From assembly GCF_037126265.1 (NCBI RefSeq), contig NZ_JAYLLN010000047.1, positions 1-25,507 on the forward strand: a stretch of 25,507 nucleotides of DNA, given 5' to 3'. Below, piece after piece: positions 1-7,560 of this stretch; position 1 is the stretch's first letter, and every line of letters begins with the position of its first letter. Position numbers and translations under genes: made by a program. The stretch comes from Sphingobacterium tenebrionis (GTDB taxonomy: Bacteria > Bacteroidota > Bacteroidia > Sphingobacteriales > Sphingobacteriaceae). The notes under the pieces were generated by a model. The model was not told where the DNA came from. It searched no databases and saw only the letters and a program-made list of their open reading frames with translations.

Positions 1-50
1 CATTCGCCATCGCAAAATCTGGAAAGGGCTACATCGCAAAAGCGGCCTAA
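1..50 (+). CDS. 3' end of an unidentified gene (partial)
   Basis: The frame from base 3 is open to a TAA at 48-50 and reads FAIAKSGKGYIAKAA. The lysine/alanine-rich ending looks like a natural protein C-terminus, but 15 residues do not identify a family. The rest of the gene lies outside the window. It converges on the minus-strand genes that end at 168. No terminator hairpin follows the stop; only AT-rich sequence and the repeat at 102-154 lie between. It could be a chance open frame. Confidence 0.45.
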   Translation, partial: FAIAKSGKGYIAKAA

Positions 51-101
51 TCAGAATATTATTTGGAGAAAATTTAATTTATTATTTGGATATATACACA
101 G

Positions 102-154
102 TTCATTGCGAAGAGGTACAACACCCCGCGTCATTGCGAGGAACGAAGCAATCT
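102..154. repeat. Type A dispersed palindromic repeat, two copies
   Basis: Positions 130-154 start with GTCATTGCGAGGAACGAAGC and continue to AATCT. The same 25 bases occur at 20761-20785, and related inverted copies occur at 20873-20904 and 25264-25293. A second, decayed copy at 102-119 matches the reverse complement of the GTACCTTCTCGCAATGAC form seen at 25276-25293. The repeat sits in the gap between two converging genes and stops 13 bp short of the stop codon at 168. Confidence 0.85.
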
Positions 155-167
155 TTACACCGCCCCC

Positions 168-605
168 CTACAAAGGCTGTGTCAAAGAACTGATCGCAAT
201 TCTATTCCAAACATTAATCGTAGCAATAGTCAATATTATCTTCGCGATATACCCCTCATCAAAAACCTTTTCCGCCTCCGCATAGGTCTCTTCCTTTAAT
301 CCTGCCTTAGAAATCATCGTAATTTCTTCCGTCATCGCCAGAATCACACGTTCCTTCTCATCATAAAGATTGGTTTCCCTCCAAGCATCCAATAAAAAAA
401 TCCGTTGAGTCGTTTCTCCCTGTTTCAACGCATCTTTTGTGTGCATATTAATACAAAACGCACAACCATTTATCTGGGAAGCTCTGATCTTAATCAATTC
501 AATATGCGATTTCTCTAAACCAGAATGCTGTACGAAATTTTCTAATCCTAATACCGCTTGATATCCCTTTGGCTCAATCGCCGAAATGTTCATTCTTGCT
601 TTCAT
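168..605 (-). CDS. AhpD-like / carboxymuconolactone decarboxylase family protein
   Basis: A 145-residue protein of the carboxymuconolactone decarboxylase (AhpD-like) superfamily. The motif C48-A-F-C51-I-N-M-H55 is the family's CxxCxxxH redox centre, which in AhpD supplies electrons for peroxide reduction. The flanking helix (ELIKIRASQINGC) and the C-terminal SSLTQ stretch are typical of small stand-alone members, and the length is normal. It lies 72 bp downstream of the Crp/Fnr gene on the same strand and may be cotranscribed with it. No clear TAnnTTTG element lies directly before it. The true substrate of these small members is rarely known; a peroxidase or thiol-redox role is inferred from the CxxC motif. 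Confidence 0.88.
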   Translation of the reverse strand: MKARMNISAIEPKGYQAVLGLENFVQHSGLEKSHIELIKIRASQINGCAFCINMHTKDALKQGETTQRIFLLDAWRETNLYDEKERVILAMTEEITMISKAGLKEETYAEAEKVFDEGYIAKIILTIATINVWNRIAISSLTQPL

Positions 606-677
606 GTCTAATTAATTTTTTCAATTATTTAATACCACAAAGTAAATCCATTAGCGCCAAAGAAATCTTAAACCAGT

Positions 678-1253
678 TTAAGAAATACTTTTCTTGCGTA
701 TCTCACTAACATATTCCGGCGTTAAGCCCAAATAGGAAGCTATTAAATACTGAGGGACACGTTGCATAAAATCAGGAAAATTCCTGCTGAACTGTAGGTA
801 GATTTCCTCTTTAGAATAAAGTTTAAATAAGATGTTTCGGTATTGAGCAGCGGCATATGCTTTTCGATAAACTGCCGAAAAATAAGCATACATGACAGGA
901 AATCGTTCGCATATTTTCACTTCATTCTGTTTACTCATCCGTATGACCGCACTTTTTTCAACTGCCTGTATGGCACATAAGGATTTGGTTTCCTGCAACA
1001 ACGATTTATGATCTGAGATCCACCAGTTCTCCAAAGCAAAGTCGGTAGTCATTTCTACCCCTTTTTCATTCAGGGTAAACATCCTTAAACATCCCTGTAA
1101 CACAAAATATTGGTCATTCGAATAGTGATCCAGTTCCTGCAGGTATTCTTTTTTATTTAAGGAAACAACTTCTACATAGTTTGTAAGTTCCTGAAAGTCC
1201 GCCGCAGGCATAGGAACGATAGCATTAATATGTTTTTCTAAAATCTTAAGCAT
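678..1253 (-). CDS. Crp/Fnr family transcriptional regulator
   Basis: A 191-residue regulator with an N-terminal cyclic-nucleotide-binding-like domain (about residues 20-110, with an FVLQGCLRMF strand pair) and a C-terminal helix-turn-helix (about 165-189, VPQYLIASYLGLTPEYVSEI). This compact form is common in Bacteroidota. It lacks an Fnr-type N-terminal cysteine cluster, so it is not an obvious Fe-S oxygen sensor. I chose the start at 1253. An in-frame ATG at 1301 would add 16 residues (hydrophobic, unlike the family) and would lie inside the clpB terminator. A possible -7 element (TATTTTTG) at 1274-1281 suits the shorter start. It is followed by the AhpD-like gene, a likely regulatory target or operon partner. 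The ligand is unknown. Confidence 0.88.
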   Translation of the reverse strand: MLKILEKHINAIVPMPAADFQELTNYVEVVSLNKKEYLQELDHYSNDQYFVLQGCLRMFTLNEKGVEMTTDFALENWWISDHKSLLQETKSLCAIQAVEKSAVIRMSKQNEVKICERFPVMYAYFSAVYRKAYAAAQYRNILFKLYSKEEIYLQFSRNFPDFMQRVPQYLIASYLGLTPEYVSEIRKKSIS

Positions 1254-1273
1254 GGGTTCAATCCTAATCCTTT

Positions 1274-1281
1274 CAAAAATA
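1274..1281 (-). promoter_or_regulatory. Possible -7 promoter element of the Crp/Fnr gene
   Basis: On the minus strand this reads TATTTTTG, a full match to the Bacteroidota TAnnTTTG. It gives a leader of about 15 nt before the start at 1253. It abuts the T-run of the clpB terminator, and that A/T-rich context raises the chance of a random match. No TTG lies at the expected -33 distance. Confidence 0.4.
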
Positions 1282-1314
1282 AAAAAAACAGGGAACACCA
1301 CTGGTTCCCTGTTT
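1281..1314 (-). terminator. Rho-independent terminator of clpB
   Basis: A perfect 11-bp stem (1286-1296 with 1304-1314, core CAGGGAAC/GTTCCCTG) and a 7-nt loop are followed on the minus strand by eight T residues at 1288-1281. It starts 50 bp after the clpB stop. It separates clpB from the Crp/Fnr gene and rules out the long start of that gene. Confidence 0.93.
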
Positions 1315-1363
1315 AATATTATTTAGCTGACCTAAAGATCAATGAATAATCGTAAAAACTATT

Positions 1364-3973
1364 TTATCCTTCTTTGTTCTTATCCTTATTGATGAATACA
1401 AATTGATGGTCAAAACTATCCAATTCAATAACCGAATCCGAAGTGATTTTTCCAGAAAGGATTTCTTTCGACAATTCATTCAGAATACGTTTTTGAATTA
1501 CCCGTTTTAATGGTCTTGCACCATATACTGGGTCATAACCCAGCTGTGCCAACCAATCCAACGCTTCATCAGTGGCTGTTAAGAAAATATTCTGTTCGGC
1601 CAATTGCCTTTGGACCTTTCCAAACTGCATCCGAACGATATCTCCAATTTCATCCCTTGAAAGCGGAGTAAACATGATAATTTCATCAATCCTGTTCAAG
1701 AATTCCGGACGGATGGATTTCTGCAATAATTCAAACACCTCATCCTTGGTTTTCGCGATAATTTCCTCACGGTTTCCATCCATCAATTTAGAAAAATTCT
1801 CCTGGATGATATGGGATCCTGTATTCGAGGTCATGATAATAATGGTGTTCTTGAAATTGACCACACGCCCTTTATTATCCGTTAAGTGGCCATCATCCAA
1901 CACCTGCAATAAAATGTTGAACACATCTGGATGTGCTTTTTCGATCTCATCCAATAACACCACCGAATACGGTCTACGACGAACAGCTTCTGTCAATTGT
2001 CCACCTTCATCATAACCAACGTATCCCGGAGGCGCTCCGATCAATCTGGAAACGGCATGACGTTCCTGGTATTCCGACATATCGATACGTACCAAAGCCT
2101 GCTCATCATCAAATAAGAATTCGGCCAAGGCTTTCGCCAATTCTGTTTTACCCACACCGGTGGTTCCCAAGAATATGAACGAACCAATCGGCCTTTTAGC
2201 ATCACTCAAACCTGCTCTGGATCTCCGAATTGCATCTGATATCGCTTCAATGGCTTCATCTTGTCCGGCCACACGTTTGTGCAATTCTTCCTCCAGATTC
2301 AATAGTTTTTCGCGTTCCGATTGAATCATTTTATTGACAGGGATACCGGTCCATTTAGAAACCACGTCTGCAATATCTTCCGAGGTTACTTCCTCTTTCA
2401 ACATGCGGCTGCTATCCTGTTTTTCTGCCAGTTCTTTTTTCAAACGTTCTACAGCATCCTGCGCTTCCTTGATCTTTCCATAACGTAATTCCGCTACTTT
2501 ACCGTAATCACCTGCACGCTCAGCTTGTTCCGCTTCTAATTTGTAATCTTCAATATTTTGCGCTTCTTGGTTAACTTGATCAACCAGGGTCTTCTCCGAT
2601 TGCCAAGCAGCCTTCAAGGAATCACGCTCGTTGGAAAGATTGGCAATGGTTTCAGATAGTTCTTTTACCTTCTTCTCGTCATTTTCTCTTTTGATAGCCT
2701 CTCTTTCAATTTCCAACTGCATGATCCGACGATCCAATTCATCCACGGATTCTGGAACGGAGTCCATTTCCAACCTCAACTTTGAAGCAGCTTCATCCAC
2801 CAAGTCGATGGCCTTATCGGGCAAGAAACGATCGGTAATATAGCGTTGTGATAGTTCAACAGCCGCGATGATCGCCTCATCCAATATTCTTACCTTATGA
2901 TGGGTTTCATAGCGCTCTTTCAATCCGCGAAGGATAGAGATCGCATCCTGGGTATCAGGCTCTTCCACCATAACCTTCTGAAAACGACGCTCCAATGCCT
3001 TGTCTTTCTCAAAATATTTCTGATACTCATTCAAAGTAGTCGCACCAATGGCACGCAATTCACCTCTTGCCAAGGCTGGTTTCAAGATATTGGCTGCATC
3101 CATAGCACCTTCGCCACCACCTGCACCAACCAAGGTATGGATCTCATCAATGAAAAGAATGATCTCGCCATCACTATCTGATACCTCTTTCACTACCGCT
3201 TTCAAGCGTTCTTCAAATTCACCTTTATATTTGGCTCCTGCAATCAAAGCACCCATATCCAAGGAGAACACCGTTTTGGATTTTAAATTCTCCGGTGCAT
3301 CACCTTTGATGATCCGATGGGCAATTCCTTCCGCGATGGCAGTTTTACCAACACCGGGTTCACCCACTAAAATCGGATTGTTTTTGGTCCTGCGGGAAAG
3401 GATCTGCATCACCCGGCGAATTTCTTCATCACGCCCGATTACCGGATCTAATTTTCCTGATTCTGCATATTCATTCAGATTCCGAGCATATTTTCCTAAA
3501 GCATTGTAAGTAGCTTCCGCATTCTGATCCGTTACCCTATTGTTTCCTCGCAATTCCTTGATGGCCAATTTAAGATCCTTCTCATTTACGCCCTGATCTT
3601 TTAATAGGGCAGAAGCCTTATCATTGGCTGTTAATAAAGCCAAAAGAATATGTTCAATAGAAACAAACTCATCATTAAACTCTTTCAAATAGCTTTGGGC
3701 TTTCTGTAATACCGCATTGGCGCTATTACTCAGATAAACATTACTACCGCTAACCTTTGGAAGTGCGGCAATCTGCTTGTCGGCCTCTGCATTCACATAG
3801 TTTAGATTGACATTCAGTTTTTTCAAGAGATGCCCGATGATATTTTCATCAACGGTCAACAATGCTTTTAAAATATGAATGGGTTCTATCGCTTGTTGTT
3901 GGTTTCCTACAGCAATTTCAGAGGCTTTTTGTATGGCTTCTTGAGCCTTTATCGTAAAATTATTAAAATTCAT
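1364..3973 (-). CDS. clpB: ATP-dependent disaggregase ClpB (Hsp104 family)
   Basis: An 869-residue cytoplasmic AAA+ chaperone that, with DnaK, pulls polypeptides out of aggregates after heat or oxidative stress. Visible in order: Clp N-domain with two repeats (about 1-145); first AAA+ domain with Walker A GEPGVGKT (204-211), pore loop KYKGEFE (249-254) and Walker B ILFIDE (272-277); the coiled-coil middle domain (about 400-525), specific to ClpB and needed for disaggregation; second AAA+ domain with Walker A GTTGVGKT (603-610), pore loop GYVGYDEGG and Walker B VVLLDE (671-676); and the C-terminal domain. No ClpP-binding IGF/L loop is evident, as expected for ClpB. The length is normal and all key residues are present. 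It appears to be a single-gene unit, with a promoter and palindromes upstream and a terminator just downstream. Confidence 0.98.
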   Translation of the reverse strand: MNFNNFTIKAQEAIQKASEIAVGNQQQAIEPIHILKALLTVDENIIGHLLKKLNVNLNYVNAEADKQIAALPKVSGSNVYLSNSANAVLQKAQSYLKEFNDEFVSIEHILLALLTANDKASALLKDQGVNEKDLKLAIKELRGNNRVTDQNAEATYNALGKYARNLNEYAESGKLDPVIGRDEEIRRVMQILSRRTKNNPILVGEPGVGKTAIAEGIAHRIIKGDAPENLKSKTVFSLDMGALIAGAKYKGEFEERLKAVVKEVSDSDGEIILFIDEIHTLVGAGGGEGAMDAANILKPALARGELRAIGATTLNEYQKYFEKDKALERRFQKVMVEEPDTQDAISILRGLKERYETHHKVRILDEAIIAAVELSQRYITDRFLPDKAIDLVDEAASKLRLEMDSVPESVDELDRRIMQLEIEREAIKRENDEKKVKELSETIANLSNERDSLKAAWQSEKTLVDQVNQEAQNIEDYKLEAEQAERAGDYGKVAELRYGKIKEAQDAVERLKKELAEKQDSSRMLKEEVTSEDIADVVSKWTGIPVNKMIQSEREKLLNLEEELHKRVAGQDEAIEAISDAIRRSRAGLSDAKRPIGSFIFLGTTGVGKTELAKALAEFLFDDEQALVRIDMSEYQERHAVSRLIGAPPGYVGYDEGGQLTEAVRRRPYSVVLLDEIEKAHPDVFNILLQVLDDGHLTDNKGRVVNFKNTIIIMTSNTGSHIIQENFSKLMDGNREEIIAKTKDEVFELLQKSIRPEFLNRIDEIIMFTPLSRDEIGDIVRMQFGKVQRQLAEQNIFLTATDEALDWLAQLGYDPVYGARPLKRVIQKRILNELSKEILSGKITSDSVIELDSFDHQFVFINKDKNKEG

Positions 3974-4022
3974 AGATTAGTTATTTTCTTTTCTAACGTA
4001 TGCATCAAAACCAATGCCCAGC

Positions 4023-4034
4023 CCATTTAAATGG
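4023..4034. promoter_or_regulatory. Palindrome in the clpB leader
   Basis: A perfect 12-bp palindrome, CCATTTAAATGG, about 50 bp upstream of the clpB start and inside the predicted leader. It may be a protein-binding site or a small RNA hairpin. No known regulator is recognised. Confidence 0.35.
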
Positions 4035-4050
4035 ACATAAACTGCAATTA

Positions 4051-4084
4051 TGACATAAATATTAAAAATTTCATGTCAAAATTA
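4051..4084 (-). promoter_or_regulatory. clpB promoter -7 element with overlapping operator-like palindrome
   Basis: On the minus strand TAATTTTG (4084-4077) matches the Bacteroidota -7 consensus and places the transcription start near 4072. The start falls inside a 28-bp imperfect palindrome at 4051-4078 with perfect TGACAT/ATGTCA arms (10 of 14 pairs symmetric overall). A site over the start point is a classical repressor position. It is not a CIRCE element (TTAGCACTC arms). The predicted leader is about 100 nt. A clear -33 TTG is missing. Confidence 0.5.
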
Positions 4085-4173
4085 CAGGCCTATTAGGCTC
4101 CTATAAATTTAAACAAATTAAGAGTCAATATGTTAGGTGGAAATTGAAATATTATAAAAACGAAAAAATGTTC

Positions 4174-4830
4174 CTAATCCATCAATTTCAATAGAAAATC
4201 GGCATTCAAACCTTTATAATCCTGTATATACGCTTTACAGATGGGGAGATCTGCTTGTTGATGGGAGCTCAATACGCCCACCACATGCATTCCGGCATTT
4301 AATCCTGCGGTCACTCCAGAGAAAGAATCTTCAAAAACAAAACATGCCGAAGGATCTATTTGAAGGTTTTCAGCAGATTTCAGATAAACCTCTGGATGAG
4401 GTTTGTGCAGTTCCACATTTTCACTTCCAAGGGTAGAACTAAAGAAATCACGGATGGAAAGGCGGTCCAGTATTAGATCCATATTTGCTCGAGGTGCGGA
4501 AGTAGCAACCCCTAATTTAAAATCATGAGCTTTTAGATCAGCTAGAAAATCGGGGAGAAAGGGGATAGGCTTGGCCTCTTCCTGATAGATTTCACGGAAC
4601 AAACCTTCCTTTTCATCCTCTAAAGTCAACAACTCTGAGCCTTGTATAGGTCTTTTAAAGAAATAGGTAAAAATATGGCTGTTATGTTTACCATACATGT
4701 GCTTTTCAAATTCCTCTTCGCTATAAGTGATTTGGTGACGGTCAAAAAAGACTTCAAAGGCTTTTGCATGATAGGGATTCGTATGGGCGATAACCCCATC
4801 CATATCAAAGATAACAGCTAAATTTTTCAT
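4174..4830 (-). CDS. HAD-superfamily phosphatase, beta-phosphoglucomutase-like
   Basis: A 218-residue cytoplasmic HAD hydrolase. All four catalytic motifs are visible: I, D9-M-D11-G-V; II, T110 in VATSAP; III, K143 in HKPHPEVY; IV, E167-D168 in FEDSFSG. A helical cap between motifs I and II (about 15-90) marks the subfamily of phosphoglycolate phosphatases and beta-phosphoglucomutases. The substrate cannot be read from sequence; small sugar phosphates or phosphoglycolate are likely. It starts 19 bp after the stop of the serine hydrolase and is probably the last gene of the mazG group. I see no terminator between its stop and the clpB promoter. Confidence 0.9.
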   Translation of the reverse strand: MKNLAVIFDMDGVIAHTNPYHAKAFEVFFDRHQITYSEEEFEKHMYGKHNSHIFTYFFKRPIQGSELLTLEDEKEGLFREIYQEEAKPIPFLPDFLADLKAHDFKLGVATSAPRANMDLILDRLSIRDFFSSTLGSENVELHKPHPEVYLKSAENLQIDPSACFVFEDSFSGVTAGLNAGMHVVGVLSSHQQADLPICKAYIQDYKGLNADFLLKLMD

Positions 4831-4849
4831 GCTGCAAAGGTAAGAAATC

Positions 4850-6034
4850 CTATTCGGAAGTATTACTTTTTATCCGATCGCCCAACATGATATAAGCCTG
4901 ATGAATGAAATTATAGAAGGAAGAAGCTGGATCTGCCTTGTTTTTACCGTCGTTACTATGTCCGAGTCTCACCACGATGAGATCATCTTCAGGAACCACG
5001 ATCACAAATTGCCCCAAATGCCCATCCATATAGAAATAAGGCTTTTGTTGATAATTCCCCATCCACCAGCCATAGCCATACTCCGGAGAATCCGGGAATC
5101 GATTGGTTAATGATTGCGAAACATAGCTGGAATCCAGCAATTGCTGTCCATTCCATTTTCCGTGCTGAAGATAGAGTTTTCCGAAGCGGGCAAAATCCCT
5201 GGCATTACTTGCAAAACAACAGTAAGCCTTTTCGATGCCCTTTTCCTTACTGTCCAACTGCCATAGGGCATCATGTTCTGCCCCCATGGGTTCCCAAAAA
5301 TACTGGGTCATCAACTCTGAAAGTGATTTCTTACCTGCTCTTTGCAAGGCTATACCCAATAATTGGGTGTCCCCGCTTTGGTATTTAAATCCTTGTCCTG
5401 GCTTGGCGTTGATCGGCATCGCATCCAAGGCGCCAACAATATCCTTATCAAAGTATAACCTGGTAGTGATCGAGAATGGATCGTAATATTTCTCCTCCCA
5501 TTTCATCCCTGAACTCATGGAAACCAGATCTTTTAACGTCAAGGAATCAGCAAATGGACCTTGCACCTCAGGTACAAAATCTTTTACTTTCTGATCTATA
5601 CTTTTTACCAAACCGTTTTCAATGGCCTTTCCAAGCAGGGCCGCGACCATACTTTTTGCCATGGAGAAGGAGTTGGATCTGGAGGAATCCGAATATCCAC
5701 CATAATACTCCTCAAACCAGATACTATCCTGATGAATGATCATATACGCTATAGAACCAGATCGTTCATGGATTCTTTTCAATGAATCCGTGATCGGCAC
5801 TTGATTATAGGATGCGGAGATTGGCCATGGTTGAGGTGTGCCATGCTTGACGGTATGGTTATCGAAATAGTGGTAATCGTCCAGATAGGCCGTCGTATGG
5901 CCTTTCATGTAAATGACATAAATGCCTTTTAGGATATAATCGACCTTGAAAACATAGAGTGAAACAATGGTCAAGAGTAGGAAAGAACCCAGCAGGATCC
6001 CCAACCATTTCAAAATCTTTATCAAAATTTTCAT
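4850..6034 (-). CDS. Membrane-anchored serine hydrolase, class C beta-lactamase family
   Basis: A 394-residue protein of the beta-lactamase / esterase (class C, PBP-like) family. Residues 8-29 form a hydrophobic N-terminal segment, an uncleaved anchor or signal, so the enzyme domain should be periplasmic. The nucleophile motif SxxK is S124-M-A-K127. Y218-Q-S matches the YxN/YxS motif, and H339-L-G matches the third (KTG-like HxG) motif. Such proteins include esterases, D-aminopeptidases and peptidoglycan-related hydrolases; true beta-lactamase activity is unlikely from sequence alone. It lies 51 bp downstream of mazG and 19 bp upstream of the HAD gene, consistent with one transcript, but the three products share no evident pathway. 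Confidence 0.87.
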   Translation of the reverse strand: MKILIKILKWLGILLGSFLLLTIVSLYVFKVDYILKGIYVIYMKGHTTAYLDDYHYFDNHTVKHGTPQPWPISASYNQVPITDSLKRIHERSGSIAYMIIHQDSIWFEEYYGGYSDSSRSNSFSMAKSMVAALLGKAIENGLVKSIDQKVKDFVPEVQGPFADSLTLKDLVSMSSGMKWEEKYYDPFSITTRLYFDKDIVGALDAMPINAKPGQGFKYQSGDTQLLGIALQRAGKKSLSELMTQYFWEPMGAEHDALWQLDSKEKGIEKAYCCFASNARDFARFGKLYLQHGKWNGQQLLDSSYVSQSLTNRFPDSPEYGYGWWMGNYQQKPYFYMDGHLGQFVIVVPEDDLIVVRLGHSNDGKNKADPASSFYNFIHQAYIMLGDRIKSNTSE

Positions 6035-6085
6035 ATATAGGTTTTGTATCAGCCTAAAGATAAGGAAATAAGAATGGAAAACCTG

Positions 6086-6889
6086 CTATTTTAAACGTTT
6101 AGCTTCGTTCCAATAAACATCCATCTCCTCCAGGCTCATCTGACCCAAGATCTTACCATCTGCTTTGGATTTCTCTTCCAGGTAATTGAAACGGAACATG
6201 AATTTTTTGTTGGTTTTCTCCAAGGCATTCTCCGGGTTGATACCCAGATGTCGGGCATAATTGATCAACGAGAACAACAGGTCACCAAACTCGGCTTCTG
6301 CACGTTCTAAATTGATGTTTTCCTGCTCTATATTGAATTCCGCCTTAAATTCGGCCAATTCTTCTTCTACTTTCTCCCAAACCTGCTTTTTATCTTCCCA
6401 ATCAAAACCGACGCCTCTGACCTTATCCTGAATCCGATAAGCTTTTACTAATGCAGGAAGACTTTTAGGCACGCCGGAAAGGACCGACTTATTTCCCTCT
6501 TTCAATTTTATGCTTTCCCAATTCTGTTTCACCACTTCGTCGGTTTCCGCTTGTACATCTCCATAAATATGGGGATGTCTACTGATCAATTTATCGCAGA
6601 TACCGTTCAGCACATCGACTATGGTAAATTGCTGTTCTTCCTCGGCAATCCGCGCGTAGAACACCAAATGCATCAATATATCACCCAGTTCATTCTTGAT
6701 CTCCTTATGGTCCTTATCCAAGATGGCATCCGCCAATTCATACATTTCCTCGATGGTCAGATGTCGTAGGGATTCCATCGTCTGTTTTTTATCCCAAGGA
6801 CATTCCAAACGTAGGGTATATAAAACTTCCAATAATCTTTCAAATGCTTCGCTGGGGGTGTTTTTTGCGGGAGGAATGGAATGGGCCAT
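6086..6889 (-). CDS. mazG: Nucleoside triphosphate pyrophosphohydrolase MazG
   Basis: A 267-residue all-alpha NTP pyrophosphatase that hydrolyses NTPs and dNTPs to monophosphates plus PPi, cleaning non-canonical nucleotides from the pool and, in E. coli, lowering (p)ppGpp during starvation. Two MazG domains are seen. The first has CPWDKKQT (30-37), the Mg-binding E47-E48-x-x-E51 and the ELGD group (E67, D70). The second has the matching EFGDLLFSLINYARHLG stretch near 205-222. The length equals the two-domain E. coli enzyme. The start at 6889 places the conserved CPWD at a normal distance. A -7-like TAACTTTG lies at 6936-6943. It is the first gene of a minus-strand group with the serine hydrolase and HAD genes, and divergent from the small gene at 6973. 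Confidence 0.96.
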   Translation of the reverse strand: MAHSIPPAKNTPSEAFERLLEVLYTLRLECPWDKKQTMESLRHLTIEEMYELADAILDKDHKEIKNELGDILMHLVFYARIAEEEQQFTIVDVLNGICDKLISRHPHIYGDVQAETDEVVKQNWESIKLKEGNKSVLSGVPKSLPALVKAYRIQDKVRGVGFDWEDKKQVWEKVEEELAEFKAEFNIEQENINLERAEAEFGDLLFSLINYARHLGINPENALEKTNKKFMFRFNYLEEKSKADGKILGQMSLEEMDVYWNEAKRLK

Positions 6890-6935
6890 ATGTTCAGAAT
6901 AGATTTCGATTTAGTATATTTAATGAAACAATAGC

Positions 6936-6943
6936 CAAAGTTA
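6936..6943 (-). promoter_or_regulatory. Candidate -7 element for mazG
   Basis: The minus-strand TAACTTTG matches TAnnTTTG exactly, 46 bp before the mazG start and in the 83-bp divergent gap. The nearest upstream TTTG is only 12 bp away, too close for a standard -33, so support is the -7 alone. A weaker plus-strand TATATTTA at 6915-6922 could serve the opposite gene. Confidence 0.42.
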
Positions 6944-6972
6944 ACTGTTTTAAAACAAAAAAAGGATTTGAT

Positions 6973-7278
6973 ATGACCACTAAAAACGACTATGCAAATG
7001 CAAAGGAAGCCTTAGACCATCTACAGGCAAAAGGATATACCGTAGATTACAATATTGAGTTTGATGGCTTGCTGGCAGAGGCAGCTGATTATACCATCGA
7101 TTATCTATATCGCTATGAAGGCATGAGCAACCCGGACGATGAAAGTTCGGTTTACGGCATCAGAAACATCAATACCGATGAAAAAGGTATTTTTGTGGCT
7201 GGCAACCTTTCTTTTTTAGAAGGTAAGAAAAGAGATATTATCCTGGAGTTGGAAATCAAGCATCGCAAGCAAGATTAA
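6973..7278 (+). CDS. Small conserved protein of a Bacteroidota family, function unknown
   Basis: A 101-residue acidic cytoplasmic protein with no signal or membrane segment. The pattern (a helix with ALDHLQAKGY, then LYRYEGMSNPDDES-VYGI and a closing beta-rich half) recalls a roughly 100-residue Bacteroidota family that databases sometimes label phosphoribosylpyrophosphate synthetase. I see none of the PRPP synthetase motifs, so that label should not be copied. I chose the ATG at 6973; the reading frame extends back to 6844, but that part overlaps the mazG start antisense and reads unlike the family. An A-rich GGA-containing stretch precedes the start. It is followed by a terminator at 7308-7342, so it is a one-gene unit divergent from mazG. 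Confidence 0.8.
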   Translation: MTTKNDYANAKEALDHLQAKGYTVDYNIEFDGLLAEAADYTIDYLYRYEGMSNPDDESSVYGIRNINTDEKGIFVAGNLSFLEGKKRDIILELEIKHRKQD

Positions 7279-7307
7279 AAAGAATCTCTCTCATTAATAA
7301 TCATTAA

Positions 7308-7345
7308 AAAAGGCTATTACATGATACATGGAATAGCCTTTTCTT
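7308..7345 (+). terminator. Rho-independent terminator after the small conserved gene
   Basis: A perfect 11-bp stem, AAAAGGCTATT (7308-7318) with AATAGCCTTTT (7332-7342), and a 13-nt loop, ending in a T-rich TTTTCTTC. It lies 30 bp past the stop at 7278. Confidence 0.82.
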
Positions 7346-7351
7346 CGTTGT

Positions 7352-7434
7352 AAAAGCATACTGAAAGTAATGTGAAAGTATGCTTTTCCTATGGTTGGGT
7401 TACAAAATCATGCTTTAAGCATGCTTTAACCATG
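7352..7434. promoter_or_regulatory. Array of AAGCAT/ATGCTT motifs upstream of oxyR
   Basis: Five copies of the core AAGCAT (or its complement) lie in 83 bp. There is a perfect 11-bp inverted repeat AAAAGCATACT (7352-7362) / AGTATGCTTTT (7377-7387) with a 14-nt gap. Further on, a 15-bp palindrome CATGCTTTAAGCATG (7409-7423) overlaps a second near-copy CATGCTTTAACCATG (7420-7434), so CATG recurs at exact 11-bp steps, one helical turn. The array ends about 100 bp before the predicted oxyR -7 element. It looks like a multi-site operator; the binding protein is unknown. Confidence 0.55.
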
Positions 7435-7507
7435 TTTTTTTACCGAAATCATCGTTTTACCATACTAAAACAGGCCTTTTTACTGAAGGCTACTTTTTTC
7501 AGGAATT

Positions 7508-7541
7508 TTGTAGCAATTCGGCTATAGTCGTCGTATGTTTG
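7508..7541 (+). promoter_or_regulatory. oxyR promoter
   Basis: TATGTTTG at 7534-7541 matches the -7 consensus fully, and TTG at 7508-7510 lies 23 bp upstream, at the long end of the accepted spacing. The start point would be near 7547, giving a leader of about 14 nt before the ATG at 7561. Confidence 0.62.
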
Positions 7542-7560
7542 TATAATCAAAATTTATAGA

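Noticed and set aside
3048..3509. 153-residue plus-strand frame inside clpB
   Set aside because: Shadow of the conserved ClpB coding sequence; Ser/Pro-rich, no start signal. The same holds for the other long frames opposite kdsA, recQ and topA.
3974..4173. CIRCE/HrcA heat-shock operator at clpB
   Set aside because: The arms are TGACAT/ATGTCA, not TTAGCACTC/GAGTGCTAA.
6844..6972. 43-residue N-terminal extension of the small conserved protein
   Set aside because: It lies antisense to the mazG start and has no family resemblance.
6973..7278. Phosphoribosylpyrophosphate synthetase
   Set aside because: A label sometimes attached to such small proteins, but no PRPP-binding or ATP-binding motif is present and it is about a third of the needed length.
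7474..7499. Second terminator before oxyR
   Set aside because: Only a 5-bp GCCTT/AAGGC stem before the T-run, inside the likely upstream promoter region; too weak to call.
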